DNA from: Vreelandella azerica
GTDB taxonomy: Bacteria; Pseudomonadota; Gammaproteobacteria; Pseudomonadales; Halomonadaceae
DNA length: 64,000 nucleotides
Direction: 5' to 3'
Assembly (NCBI RefSeq): GCF_013112225.1
Contig: NZ_JABFHI010000001.1
Span: forward strand, 1 to 64,000
Made by a program: the position numbers and the translations under genes. Positions 41,201 to 51,071 of this stretch are shown here, piece by piece (positions within the stretch are counted from its first letter, which is position 1; each line of letters begins with the position of its first letter). The notes below the pieces were generated by a model. That model ran no database searches. It worked only from the letters and a program-made list of their open reading frames with translations, and was not told the origin of the DNA.

Positions 41201-41691
41201 ATCTTCGCTATGATGCCAACGACGCCACCGATACAGCTCTCTATGCATGGCAGCGATTTTGGTGTGCAGTCAATTTTCTGCAGTTTCTGCCAGTATTTTA
41301 TGCCTGGACACCCCAGATGAACGCTAACGGTAGTGCCGCTGGCTTGCTCTGGCCTACGGCAGGCCAGGTGTCCGGTACGGCTTCTGATGGTGGCACGCAA
41401 AATAGCCCGGCCTGGTTTGATTATGTAGATAAGGATCTGGCAGACGTATTGAAAACACACACCCTTGAGTGGCCGGAAACCGCCATGGTGGGTGAGCCGG
41501 TCATGAACGATGATGAAGAGATCATCGGTGAGGTGGAGCTGATGTTTGAGGCGCAGAAGATCGCTTTTTTACTCGATAACGAACCAGATCAGCTGGCCGC
41601 CAGGGCCTATCTTGAGGCAAATGGCTGGCAGGTATTCACCCAGGTGGATACGTTGGCAGCGGCAATGAATCACATGGATGCAGGAGCTTGA
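35239..41691 (+). CDS. Giant DUF1998 helicase with C-terminal nuclease-like domain (frameshifted)
   Basis: Frames joined by single-base corrections near 35765, 39492, 40000, 40130 and 40445 give about 2150 residues. Walker A is ATGTGSGKTECF, Walker B VVDELHTFDGAQG, then TSATLGG. The C lobe has LSATPTLEMGIDIGDL and QRVGRGGRKDGN. Cys pairs of zinc ribbons are CRECHGTAW, CRECGQTA, CPYC, and CPRCHYSA with CPRCHTP. A DUF1998 region has CDCYDNSMDGCYRCLLEYRN. The last ~400 residues begin with a restriction-fold-like segment (SRPDFVLWP, PVAIFLDGYAFHAD, GFVVWTLNWYD) recalling DUF559/Vsr nucleases. Size resembles Druantia DruE; partners resemble DISARM. It may combine the DrmA, DrmB and nuclease roles in one chain (inference). 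Confidence 0.8.
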
Positions 41692-41692
41692 T

Positions 41693-43820
41693 ATGGTCAG
41701 TGTTGCCTTTTCAGATAAATATTTTGAAAGCTTGTTGGCGTTGGAACCCAAGGAGCAAAGCCAGGCCAATAAAGCGGTGATGCAGTTTCAGCAGGACCCG
41801 CAGCATCCAGGGCTTCACTATGAAAAGCTGACGGCTTTCAAGGACAGCAAGCTGCGTTCGATACGCGCGAATCAGGATGTCCGTATCATTCTGGCAGCGG
41901 CAGAAAAAGAAGACCTCTACCTGATGCTGTATGTGGATCACCACGAGCAGGCGTACACCTGGGCGGCCAAGCGTAAGGTCGAGATCAACCCGAACACGGG
42001 TAGCCTGCAGGTCTTCACGGTTGAGGAAACCACGCTGGCAGCGGAGGCCGCTGATACGAACTCCCATCAGCAACAGCCGGGCCTGTTTGATGCGATTCGT
42101 GACCGCCAACTGCTACAGCTTGGCGTGCCTGACGACGCCTTGGCACTGGTGCGTGGCATGGCGATTGAAGCGGATCTGGAAACCGCACGGGTCAACGAGC
42201 AGCTGCCGCCAGATGCCTATGAAGGGCTTTTCATGTTGATGGCGGGCGCCAGCTTTGAAGAGGCTTATAACGAAACGGTCACTGCCGCACCGCCAAGCGT
42301 TGATACCAACGATTTTGCAACGGCCCTGGCGCGCCCGGAATCTCAGGCGCATTTTGCGGTGGCCGACAATGAAACTGCGTTGCAGGAAGTGCTGAATCAG
42401 TCCATCGAGAAATGGCGGGTCTTTCTGCACCCGGCGCAGCGCCGCCTGGCCAATGGTAAAAAGAATGGCCCAGTGCGCGTGCTGGGCGGGGCAGGTACCG
42501 GCAAAACCGTAGTGGCCATGCACCGCGCCAAGTGGTTGGCAGAAAATGCCGCCACCGATGACAGCAAGGTTCTATTCACCACCTTTACCCGCAACCTGGC
42601 CACTGATATCCAGCAGAACCTTAACAAGATCTGTCGTCAGGAAGCCCTTGAGCGTATCGAGGTAATCAACCTGGATGCCTGGGTGGTGAATTTCCTCAAA
42701 AAATCGGCTATGACTACGGGCTGCTGATGGATGCATCAGAAGAAAAACGCCTGTGGGAAGATGCTTATGCGGAAAAGCCGGCCAGTGCCGACCTGACCCT
42801 GGCGTTTTTTCAGGAAGAGTGGGCCCGAGTGATTCAGCCGCAATCTGTTGGCAGCGTTGAGGAATACAAAAAGCCTCACGGCTAGGGCGTGGGACACGAC
42901 TGAACCGACAGCAGCGCGTCGAAATATGGCCGGTATTCGAGCGTTACCGTCATTTACTGGCGAGCAATTACCTCAAAGAGGCGGATGATGCCTATCGTGA
43001 TGCGCGCCAGCTGATAGAAACCAACCCCGGCCTATGGCCGCCCGTTGGGCATATCATTGTTGATGAAGCCCAGGATATGGGGTCACAGGCGTTTATGCTG
43101 CTGCGTGCCCTGGTGCCGGAAGGCCCTGACGATCTGTTTATTGTTGGCGATGGCCACCAGCGCATTTACGGCAAGAACAAAGTGGTGTTGGGTCAGTGTG
43201 GGATCAATATCCGCGGGCGCAGCGCGCGCTTGAAAGTCAATTACCGCACCACGGATGAAACCCGTAAATTGGCGGTGAATATTCTGGAAGGGGTCAGCGT
43301 TGATGACCTTGACGGCGGCGAAGATAACCAGGATTTCTATCACTCCCTAATGCATGGCCCCGCACCGGATATTCGTTGTTTTGATGCTATGGAGGATCAG
43401 GCAGCGGCTATTCTGGAAGCAATGGAGGTCAATAAGCTGGCACCGGAAGCCTGTTGTGTGATTGCGCGTACCCGTAAGGAAGTGGCCGCACTGAAAACAG
43501 CGCTGGAGAGTCAACGGCAGGTCTGCCATCTGCTCGACGGGCGTAGCGCTCACGCCCCTGACAGTGCTCTGAATCTTGCCACCATGCATAGAGTTAAAGG
43601 GCTGGAGTTTGATGCTGTCTTTATTGCGTCGGCTAATCGCGGCCTGTTGCCGCTGGCGTTTGTAGTGAACGCGGCAGCCGATGCGGTGACCCGGCGCCAG
43701 AAAGAGAACGAAGAACGGGCGCTTGCGTATGTCAGCCTGACCCGCGCTCGCAAGCTAGCGTTTGTGTATGGCTACGGTGCGTTAAGCCCGTGGTTTGTCG
43801 CCTCGTCTGGCAGTCTGTGA
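41693..43820 (+). CDS. RelE/ParE-like domain fused to UvrD-type helicase (frameshifted)
   Basis: This protein of about 709 residues starts at ATG 41693, directly after the helicase gene. The first ~85 residues (FSDKYFESLLALEPKEQSQA to YVDHHEQAYTWAAKRK) have the RelE/ParE toxin-fold pattern with the central RSIRANQDVRIIL strand. A linker follows, then an SF1 helicase: Walker A GGAGTGKTVVAMHR, Walker B IIVDEAQDMG, NYRTTDETR, MHRVKGLEFDAVF and YVSLTRAR. Frames break near 42710 and 42880 (both near A runs). The RelE-like part could be a structural adaptor or a ribosome-targeting nuclease kept in check by the helicase. Confidence 0.8.
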
Positions 43821-43824
43821 CGAC

Positions 43825-44507
43825 ATGACATTACTGGATTACGAACACCGCTTTGCAGCGCTGCGTTTGCATGCTGCCAAGGGAAATCGAAGCCCGCATA
43901 AAGTGGCCATGTTGTTGGCGGTGATTGATCTCATCGCGCAGGGGGAATTAAGCGAAAACCGTCTGAAGTTCGATAACACCCTGAAGCAGCACTATCAGGC
44001 ACACTTTGCTTCCCTGGCTTCAACCAACAGCAAGCTCAACCCTCACCACCCTTTTTTCATCTGCGCAGTGAGGGGTTCTGGCATCACCAGCTGTTGCCAG
44101 GCCAAAGAGAAAGCTACAACCGGCTAACCACAGCAACATCACCGGGTGTTCTAACCGCCCATGTAGCTTATGCCTACCTTGATGAAGCGCTGTTTGAACT
44201 ATTGGGCAATCAGTTTGCCCGTGAGCTGCTGAAGGCTGCTTTGTTACAAAACCTGGATGAACAAATACGCCGCCAGATACTGCGCCCCGAGCGTAGCGGC
44301 TGGGATTGGCTGGAATGTGAGTGCCTGGTAATTGACTATATGGCCATGCTGGAAAAGCAGCTGGCCGGCGTGGCCTACAGCAAGGCAGAACACCGCCGAG
44401 GGTTACAGCCTAAACTTAATCAACGCTCTGAAGGCTCCATTGAGTTCAAGCATCAGAATGTCAGCGCCATTTTGCTGGAATTGGGCTTGCCTATTTGTCC
44501 GCTTTGA
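43825..44507 (+). pseudogene. Truncated restriction-endonuclease-like gene
   Basis: The frame begins MTLLDYEHRFAALRLH and continues with the RSPHKVAMLLAVIDLI pattern seen at the N terminus of HNH-type restriction proteins. Another segment is HHPFFHLRSEGFWH after correcting a shift near 44060. Near the end, RSEGSIEFKHQNVSAILLELGLP is the block that in related proteins continues into a longer catalytic part. Here it stops after GLP at about 44498 and runs into the 3' end of the opposing ATPase gene. The nuclease domain is therefore missing. It is the last gene of the defence operon. Confidence 0.65.
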
Positions 44508-46637
44508 ATCTTCATCTGCTATGAATGGCATGGGCTGGCGCTGGCCGTGCTGTTCGCGTTCTTCCAATGTCAGGGCATCCATCAGGGTATTCAGGCGCAG
44601 AGGCAGGCCGCGCAGGTCGAGCTGATCCAGCGCCGTACGTACATTGCCCGGCGTCACACGGCGGCTGGCCAGATGGTTGGTGGGGATGGTGGCCAGGCGG
44701 GCATGATCACGTTCGGGCAAGACGGCTTTCAACAAATCGCGCAGTGGTTCTGGGGCAAGTGGCAAAAATTCCACCTTGAGATCAAAGCGGCGCATTACGG
44801 CGCGATCCAGGCTGTCCACGCGGTTGGTGGTGGCGAGCAGAATGCCCGCGAAAGTTTTCAATCTGAACCAGCAGCTCATTGGTGTGGGAGATTTCCCAGC
44901 TTTGCATACCGTTATCGCGTTGCATCAGTAAGGTATCCACTTCATCCAGCAGCAGCACCGCATTCTGTTCGCGGGCCTGCTCGAACAGGGCTGCCAGCTT
45001 GGCTTCGGTGCCGCCCACGTACTTGTCCAACAGGCTGCTGGCGTGGGCGGTGATGAGTTTACGACCCAGGCGTTCGGCCAGATGACGAGCCAGGGCTGTC
45101 TTGCCGCTGCCGGGTAACCCATGCAGACAGAGGCGGCCGCGCTGACGACGGGTTAGTCGCTGCACAATGCCGTCCAGCCCAGGGCGGGTGTTGAGCCATT
45201 CCAGGCGGTATTCCGGCATTTGCGGGCCATCGGTGGGGTGTTGAGCTTGAGGCCGTTCATACTGCGGCGGCCAAGAGCTTTCAGGCGATGGCTCATCAGG
45301 GTGCTCAGGTGCTGTTCGTTGCGCTGTGGGGTGCGTGGGTTCAGCAACTGCCCAAGACGACATAGCTGCTCGGCGGCGGCAGGCGTCATCCAGTCCTGGC
45401 GGGAAAGGTGCTCGCGCCCCTGAGCGGTTACGGGTAAGGTCTGCAGCAAGTGCTGGAAGCGCTCACGGGCCTGCTCACCGCGTTGCGCTTTGACTTCAAT
45501 GATCAGGTCAAACCGGCGCAGATAGGCCGGGTCCAGCCAGTTGACGCTGTTGCTGACCCAAAGGCCAGGCTTGGGATTGTTCTCAAGCAGCTGGTTCATC
45601 CAGCCTTTGGGCAGGGCGTCTTCGTTGTTGATGACATCCTCGATCTCATCAAACATCACCATGCCGGGGCGCTGATCAATCAGCTTCTGCACCACCTGGT
45701 AACGGTGCAGGCGTTTGCTGGGCGTGAGCACGTCATCGTCTTGGTCTACGACGGGCACGCCGTAAAGTGGCACCTTCAGCTGAGTAGCCAGGGTCTTGAC
45801 CAGCTCTGTCTTGCCAATGCCTGGGCGGCCATAAATCAGGATATTGGCACCGGCCTGCTGGGTGTTGATGGCCTTTTGCAGGTAATCCACCGCGAGCTGG
45901 CGCAGGGGAACAGCGCCAAAGCTGGCCAATGAGAAACGCCCGGCTTCCTGAACCGGGCACAGGCTCATCAGGTTGTCGGTGATAAACGTGCGCAGCGCGT
46001 CAGAAGAGGGTAAGCAAACGTCATGATTCACCAGAGGCGCCAGGTTGCGCAGCATGGGGCCAGCCGACAGCACGTCATCCAAATCAAGCGACCGATGGCC
46101 GTTGCACTTGGTAGAAAGTAGACCCAGGCTTTTCAGTCGGCCATTGTTTTGCAAGCTGAGGTGGATTTCATCGCTACCATGGCCGGTGAGCAGCGCCAGT
46201 AGTTTTTTGGTTTGTTGATCCTCGACAGACAGCAGGATCGGGTTGATCATCGGGTGCCGTAAACGCAGCCAGGTCAACATCAACAGCTTCGTTTCCAGCG
46301 CGTTGAGCTGAAGCAGGTCGGCGACTTCGTCACAGAGCAGAGTGAGCGTGCCCTGCACTTTGGCACTAAGGTCCAGTGCACGTATCTGCCGGCGCCACCA
46401 GCGTTTCAAGGCGGGGGCATGGTCGCGGTAAAGGTGGCTATCGTCGGCGCTTTTCGGGATTTTCTGGCCTAGCCAGCTGAACAGGCGGCGCCACTCATCG
46501 CTGTCAAGGTTGGCATCCTTGCCCAGAAACATCACCATCTTGACGGTCGTTACCTGCGCCAACAGGCGTTCTTCAGGGTCCTGTCGTTCATCGTCGTGTG
46601 TGGATGCATTAATGTCGAGTAACTGTCCCCACTGCAT
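44403..46637 (-). CDS. Tandem AAA+ ATPase (frameshifted; 3' end disrupted)
   Basis: This is one protein of about 713 native residues in three frames. Joins are at an A-run near 45216 (MARK to MPEYRLEW) and a T-run near 44855 (ENFAGILLATTNR). AAA+ 1 has Walker A YGRPGIGKTELVKT, Walker B VMFDEIEDVIN and RRFDLIIEV. AAA+ 2 has HGLPGSGKTALARH, VLLLDEVDTLL, sensor ATTNR and arginine-finger RRFDLKVEF. After about 44498 the frame is antisense to the truncated endonuclease, so the last ~30 codons are not native. ATG 46637 follows GGGAGA. Double-AAA proteins unfold or remodel partners; the MoxR and VWA genes nearby suggest a chaperone system. Confidence 0.8.
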
Positions 46638-46682
46638 GGCTTTCTCCCGTGATGAGCACAGCACCATGATAATCGCAGGGTA

Positions 46683-46697
46683 CGACATTCTGTGTCG
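46683..46697. promoter_or_regulatory. Island palindrome operator, site F
   Basis: CGACAT-TCT-GTGTCG matches 11 of 12 arm positions. It lies 45 bases upstream of the tandem AAA+ gene. Toward that gene it is followed by TACCCTGCGATTATCAT, the CCTG-plus-TTAT block also seen after sites C and D. Confidence 0.8.
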
Positions 46698-46753
46698 TAA
46701 CATGAAGTTCCTATCAGCTAGTGTCCTCCTTTTTCGGGAGTAGGGCCCACACC

Positions 46754-47692
46754 TTAACCGGCGAAAAAGTGGCCATTCTGGGCGAGTAGATGCTGAAGCT
46801 GATGGCTATCGTCGAGCGTTGTCTTCAGGCGGTAACGGTGATGACCTAACGGCGTCAAGGTTTGATTGCGCCCCATGGGACGTTCAAACAGCATCTCGGC
46901 CACCTCTCTTGAGACCACCATCTCGATCGGCTGCTGTCCGCCGGTACCCAGCACGCGCTGTTGAGCCTCATCCGGGGAGGTAGGCGTGCGAGTGTTCAAC
47001 CCCGTACAGGCAGCCTGTGTCACTCGGTGCAGCGGTATCTGCAGAAAGCGCTCATCCGGTGGCGATGCATCAGGGGCTTCTGCTAACAAATACATGACTT
47101 CTTCCAGCAATAACAAACGCAGCGGGATAAGGTCTTCATGTGTGACCTCACCGTCCAGAGTGTCGCGGGTCAAAGTCAGTCGCTGACCGTCCAGCAGTGC
47201 TTGTTCAACCGTTAGCTGAATGCTTTCTGGGGCTGTCGGAGGTTCCGGGCGGAGAGAGTCCGGCAAGTAACGAATCAGCTGACGATAATGAGCGAGCCGT
47301 CGGTCAGGTACATTGTCCAGCGTGCCATGAGCTTGTTCCCACCAACTGTTCAGGCGCTGCATCACACTGCGCGGTAGACGGCTATTGGCCTGTTCCTCCA
47401 GGACAACAAGCGCCATGGCAATGTCTGCATCATCCAATAAAACATCCGGAATCAGGCCCCGGCGGGAATGCAGCGACCAGTAAATGGTGCGCCGGTTAAT
47501 ACCTTGGCTTTCCTCACGCTTGATGGCTTGGGGAAAGGTGTCTTCCAGCAGCACAAGATCCCGCTCATAGGTGCGCTGACTGGCCGGAAATTCGTCGTTC
47601 AGGTGCCGATAGATATCACCGGTGGTCAGCGGCCGACGCTGAGAGGACAGGTAACGCAAAATGGCCCAGTGGCGCTTTAGTTGTTGGCTCAT
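46754..47692 (-). CDS. WYL-domain transcriptional regulator
   Basis: This protein of about 312 residues starts at ATG 47692, six bases after GGAG. The N terminus is a winged HTH (LTTGDIYRHLNDEFPASQRTYERDL). The middle has the WYL-type strand pattern IPLRLLLLEEVMYLLAEA, followed by IPLHRVTQA. A C-terminal WCX-like domain has REVAEMLFERPMGRNQ. It is intact. Its gene is divergent from the LRR-like gene, with operator site G between them, so it probably controls itself. It is the best candidate for the protein that binds the palindrome family, with the other WYL protein (965..1966) as alternative or partner. Confidence 0.85.
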   Translation of the reverse strand: MSQQLKRHWAILRYLSSQRRPLTTGDIYRHLNDEFPASQRTYERDLVLLEDTFPQAIKREESQGINRRTIYWSLHSRRGLIPDVLLDDADIAMALVVLEEQANSRLPRSVMQRLNSWWEQAHGTLDNVPDRRLAHYRQLIRYLPDSLRPEPPTAPESIQLTVEQALLDGQRLTLTRDTLDGEVTHEDLIPLRLLLLEEVMYLLAEAPDASPPDERFLQIPLHRVTQAACTGLNTRTPTSPDEAQQRVLGTGGQQPIEMVVSREVAEMLFERPMGRNQTLTPLGHHRYRLKTTLDDSHQLQHLLAQNGHFFAG

Positions 47693-47815
47693 CAACATCT
47701 CCGTCGGCAAAGGCAAAAGGTTAAAAGACACGCGAAAGATTAACAGAAAGACAATAGAAGGGCGGTCCTTTAGACCGTCGTGTTCCGTCTAGATCGCGTG
47801 GACTGTTAGATAACG

Positions 47816-47830
47816 CGACAGGAAACGTCG
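47816..47830. promoter_or_regulatory. Island palindrome operator, site G
   Basis: CGACAG-GAA-ACGTCG matches 10 of 12 arm positions. It lies between the divergent WYL regulator and LRR-like genes, 47 bases upstream of the latter. Confidence 0.75.
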
Positions 47831-47877
47831 CATCGGACGGGTAAGCTGATGGTTATTGATCAGCGACGGGAGGTGAT

Positions 47878-49824
47878 ATGGGCACACTGACACTGGATAA
47901 CCTGGGCGGTACGGCGTTGCAGGGCGCTACCGGGAACGATCAGGAGGGGCGTTGTCTGGTGCTGGTAGAACCCAATCTGCGCGCTCTGGATCTGCACGAC
48001 GACCCTCGCCTGGAAGTATTGGATCTATCCAACTGTGGTGAGCAGGACGTGCTTCACCTGCAGCTGGATCGGTTGCCTAACTTGCGTGAAATACGTCTGC
48101 CGGTGCTACGTAGCGGCGCGATCATTCACCGCTTTACACTGGCGCTGCCGCGCTCGCTGTCAGTCCATGGGCGGGTCATTGAGTTCGATGCGGACTGGCA
48201 GACCGGTAGCCTGCGTCTGTGTGCTGAGGGTGCTCCCTGGGCTTCATTACGGGTGTTGGGCAAGGAAGCTCGAATGCATGACCTGGCCTTGCAGCATGAG
48301 TTTGCGGAATGCCCCCGTCTGACGTCTCACAGCCCAATCCGCCACAGTGGGCCGCTCACCATTGTGCTGTCGAGCAACACATTGCCGGAACGGCTGCATC
48401 TATCGGGTGAGGGGCAGTGGTGGCTGGCCGATGCATCACAGGTCACGTCGCTGGTCATTGATGGCCCGCCGCGCGTGCATGTTCACCGAGCCGTTGCGCT
48501 GGAATCCTTGACTCAGTTGAGAACGGGGCGCTGTGAGGTTGAAGGGGCGGACGCACTGACTAATGTACAGGGGCCTACCCAGCAGGTACGCCAACAGGCC
48601 TCACAACCACCACCTTACGATGTTCGCCATCATATGAGCAAGCAGTTAACGTTGCGCGGCAAGATGTCTTCGCTGACGATAGCTGACGGCTGGGGCGACG
48701 TTCATCTGCATGCGCCGACGTTGACATATCTGCAGTTGGGTTGGGCCAAACATCTGGCCCTGTATCACTGCGGCCGGCTCGATCAGGTGGCCCTGCCGGA
48801 TGGCTTGCCGGTGGACTGTCATGGGGAGGTGCCCACTCCGCTGTTGAATCAGGCGCGCTTCTTTATCGATGAGGCGACTTTGAAGCAAAGCCTGCGACGC
48901 CTTGAGGCCGGTGAGTTATCGCTGTTGGAAGGGGTGCTGAATGTGCTCTCTCAGCGCTATACGCCGGCGGCGGCGTTTCATAGCCTGACCACCTTGCATC
49001 ACCTGGCGGGGCAAGGCATGGCCTTGGCTGAGCTGTGGCAGTGTCGTCGTACCCTGAGTGCCTGGCAGCGTCAACAGGGGCGCAAGCGCAAACATCCCAC
49101 GCTGCGCGATGCGGATTATCTACGTGCCGACAAACACTGGGGATGGGATCTGCCGGTGGACCGCCTGGAGGAAGGGCTGATGGCGGACCTGCATCTCTGG
49201 GCATTGTGTCTACCGCAAAGTGAGCACGCGCAAGCCTTTCGCAAGACCCTGCTGAAAGATGGCCAGTCACCGAATCAGTTGGGCTATTTTTTGCGTGCAG
49301 CTACCCGTGAGAACGCCCCGGAGGCGTTGGTGACGCTTATGCTGGATGTGCTGACGGCACTCTACCGTCAACACCCCTGGCCATGTATGCACGTGCCCAG
49401 CAAGCAGGCAGGTGCTACGCGTTACCTGCCGCGGCTGCTTCATGCAGCGCAGACGGAGGCGCAACGCCAGGCCGTCATGCATGCCATGGTAGAACTGATG
49501 CCCTGGAAGAAGGTACCTCTGCAGTTAGGCGCCCTACGCGCGGCCTATCCCGGCGAGGCACGCGCTCTACTCATGACATTGAGTCGTCAACCGGATGAAT
49601 GGTGGCGCTGGAAGCTGTCCCATCAGCTGTTTTCCCAAGAGAAAATGGCGCATCTGCGTCAAGCATTAACTCGCCAGGCACTGATGCCTGCCAACACGGA
49701 CATGGCGGTGCTCAACGATATTGTGGAGCCTTCAGACAGTCAGGAAAACATGGGGGACATTGTCAGTGCCCCGTTACATACCATCCGCCGGATGCCGCCG
49801 CGTCGTCGACGTACCTCCCCATAA
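47878..49824 (+). CDS. Leucine-rich-repeat-like hypothetical protein
   Basis: This 648-residue intact protein starts after an excellent GGGAGGTGAT site. The first ~330 residues contain irregular beta-type repeats resembling LRRs or pentapeptide-like solenoids (LRALDLHDDPRLEVLDLSNC, LDRLPNLREIRLPVL, LTYLQLGWAKHLAL). The second half is helical (LRDADYLRADKHWGWDLPVD, then HEAT-like helices), ending in a basic tail. I know no named family. It is probably the recognition or scaffold part beside the MoxR and VWA proteins, since substrate adaptors in such systems often carry repeats (inference). Confidence 0.65.
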   Translation: MGTLTLDNLGGTALQGATGNDQEGRCLVLVEPNLRALDLHDDPRLEVLDLSNCGEQDVLHLQLDRLPNLREIRLPVLRSGAIIHRFTLALPRSLSVHGRVIEFDADWQTGSLRLCAEGAPWASLRVLGKEARMHDLALQHEFAECPRLTSHSPIRHSGPLTIVLSSNTLPERLHLSGEGQWWLADASQVTSLVIDGPPRVHVHRAVALESLTQLRTGRCEVEGADALTNVQGPTQQVRQQASQPPPYDVRHHMSKQLTLRGKMSSLTIADGWGDVHLHAPTLTYLQLGWAKHLALYHCGRLDQVALPDGLPVDCHGEVPTPLLNQARFFIDEATLKQSLRRLEAGELSLLEGVLNVLSQRYTPAAAFHSLTTLHHLAGQGMALAELWQCRRTLSAWQRQQGRKRKHPTLRDADYLRADKHWGWDLPVDRLEEGLMADLHLWALCLPQSEHAQAFRKTLLKDGQSPNQLGYFLRAATRENAPEALVTLMLDVLTALYRQHPWPCMHVPSKQAGATRYLPRLLHAAQTEAQRQAVMHAMVELMPWKKVPLQLGALRAAYPGEARALLMTLSRQPDEWWRWKLSHQLFSQEKMAHLRQALTRQALMPANTDMAVLNDIVEPSDSQENMGDIVSAPLHTIRRMPPRRRRTSP

Positions 49825-49846
49825 AGGCTGAGGTATTAAGCCATAG

Positions 49847-49861
49847 CGACATGGAATGTCG
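49847..49861. promoter_or_regulatory. Island palindrome operator, site H
   Basis: CGACAT-GGA-ATGTCG is a perfect match to the consensus arms. It lies in the 87-base gap between the LRR-like gene and the MoxR gene, 50 bases upstream of the latter's start. So the MoxR-VWA pair has its own regulated promoter. Confidence 0.85.
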
Positions 49862-49911
49862 CATTAGCCAAGTAGACTGTGAGTATTCATCGTGACGCCA
49901 GGAGACGCTCT

Positions 49912-51071
49912 ATGTACGCGACACCCGATCAAACCATGACGCTGTTGACCCATCAGGTACAACAACTTGCACAGGACCCGTCGTTAGCCGCGCACCTGCC
50001 ACCTTTGATGTTGTGGGGAGCGCCGGGTGTGGGCAAGAGCACCGTGGTGCGTCAGGTGACGGAACAGGAGGGTATCGGTTTCATTGATATCCGCCTGGCC
50101 CAGCGCGAGCCGGTAGATCTGCGTGGTCTGCCGGTGCCGGATACCGAGCGCGGTGTGGTTGACTGGCTGCTGGCCGGGGAGTGGCCACGTGATCCGGAGA
50201 GCCGTGGCATCGTGCTCTTTGATGAATTGACTGCCGCAGATCGCAGTCTGCAGGTGGCAGCCTATGAACTGATTCTGGATCGCCGCCTGGGAGATCTCTA
50301 TCGCCTGCCGCCGGGTTGGCTAGTAGTGGCAGCAGGGAATCGCAGTACCGACCGTGCTGTGGCTCAGACCTTTTCCAGCGCCCTGGCCAATCGTTTCTGC
50401 CACCTCAACCTTGAGCCTGACCTGGAGAGCTGGACGCGCTGGGCTCGTGGCCAGGGTCTTCACCCGGATGTGATTGCCTTTCTGCGTTTTCGCCCCGAGT
50501 GTTTCTTCTCTATGGAAGGGGAGTGGAGCAAGGCTGGCCCAGTCCCCGCAGTTGGGAACGAGTGGCTCGCTCACTTGATCAGGCGGGTACCTTGCCCGAA
50601 GACGTTCAGGCGCTGATGATCCACGGCCTGGTCGGGAAAGGAGTGGCCACTGAGTTCCTGGCCTTCCGTGATTGGGTGCTGAAACTTCCGGATATTCCTG
50701 CCATGCTGGCGGGCAAGGCGCCGATTCAGATTCCTGAGCGGGCTGATCAGCGCTATGCCTTCTGTGCCGGTCTGGCAAACGCACTATGGAAAGGGCTTGA
50801 GGATGATGCCCTGGGTAGCGAACAGGCGCTGGCGCGTCTGGAGCGTTTTTTTGCTATCAGCGCGGCGCTCACCTCGGATTTTGCCACCCTGACATTGCTT
50901 GATGCCCTGCAGGGAAGTGATGAAGTGTCTACCCAGGCGCGCACGCTGGCGCTGTTCAGTCATCCAGCCTTTGATGCCTGGAGTGAGCAGCATGGGGAGG
51001 TATTCCAGCAGCATCTTGAGGATCAGCCCTTTGGCGCAGTGACGGCCGAGAAGGAGCTGTTTGATGCCTGA
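49912..51071 (+). CDS. MoxR-family AAA+ ATPase (frameshifted)
   Basis: This protein of about 386 residues starts at ATG 49912 after AGGAGA. Walker A is WGAPGVGKSTVVRQV. DIRLAQREPVDLRGLPVP is typical of the MoxR lineage. Walker B is GIVLFDELTAADRSLQ, and sensor 1 is VVAAGNR. The frame slips near 50533, where one base is missing; after repair it reads KAWPSPRSWERVARSLD, the conserved MoxR lid motif. MoxR ATPases work with VWA proteins to load metals or remodel complexes. The gene overlaps the metallopeptidase-VWA gene by eight bases. Confidence 0.85.

Noticed and set aside
40459..41691. Stand-alone nuclease gene starting at GTG 40459
   Set aside because: Removing one T from the run at about 40443 makes it continuous with the DUF1998 helicase; I keep it as a domain but flag the uncertainty.
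21070..44507. Calling the defence operon BREX or Druantia
   Set aside because: There is no PglZ, BrxC or BrxL for BREX, and no DruA-D or DruH for Druantia; the DruE-like size of the helicase alone is not enough.
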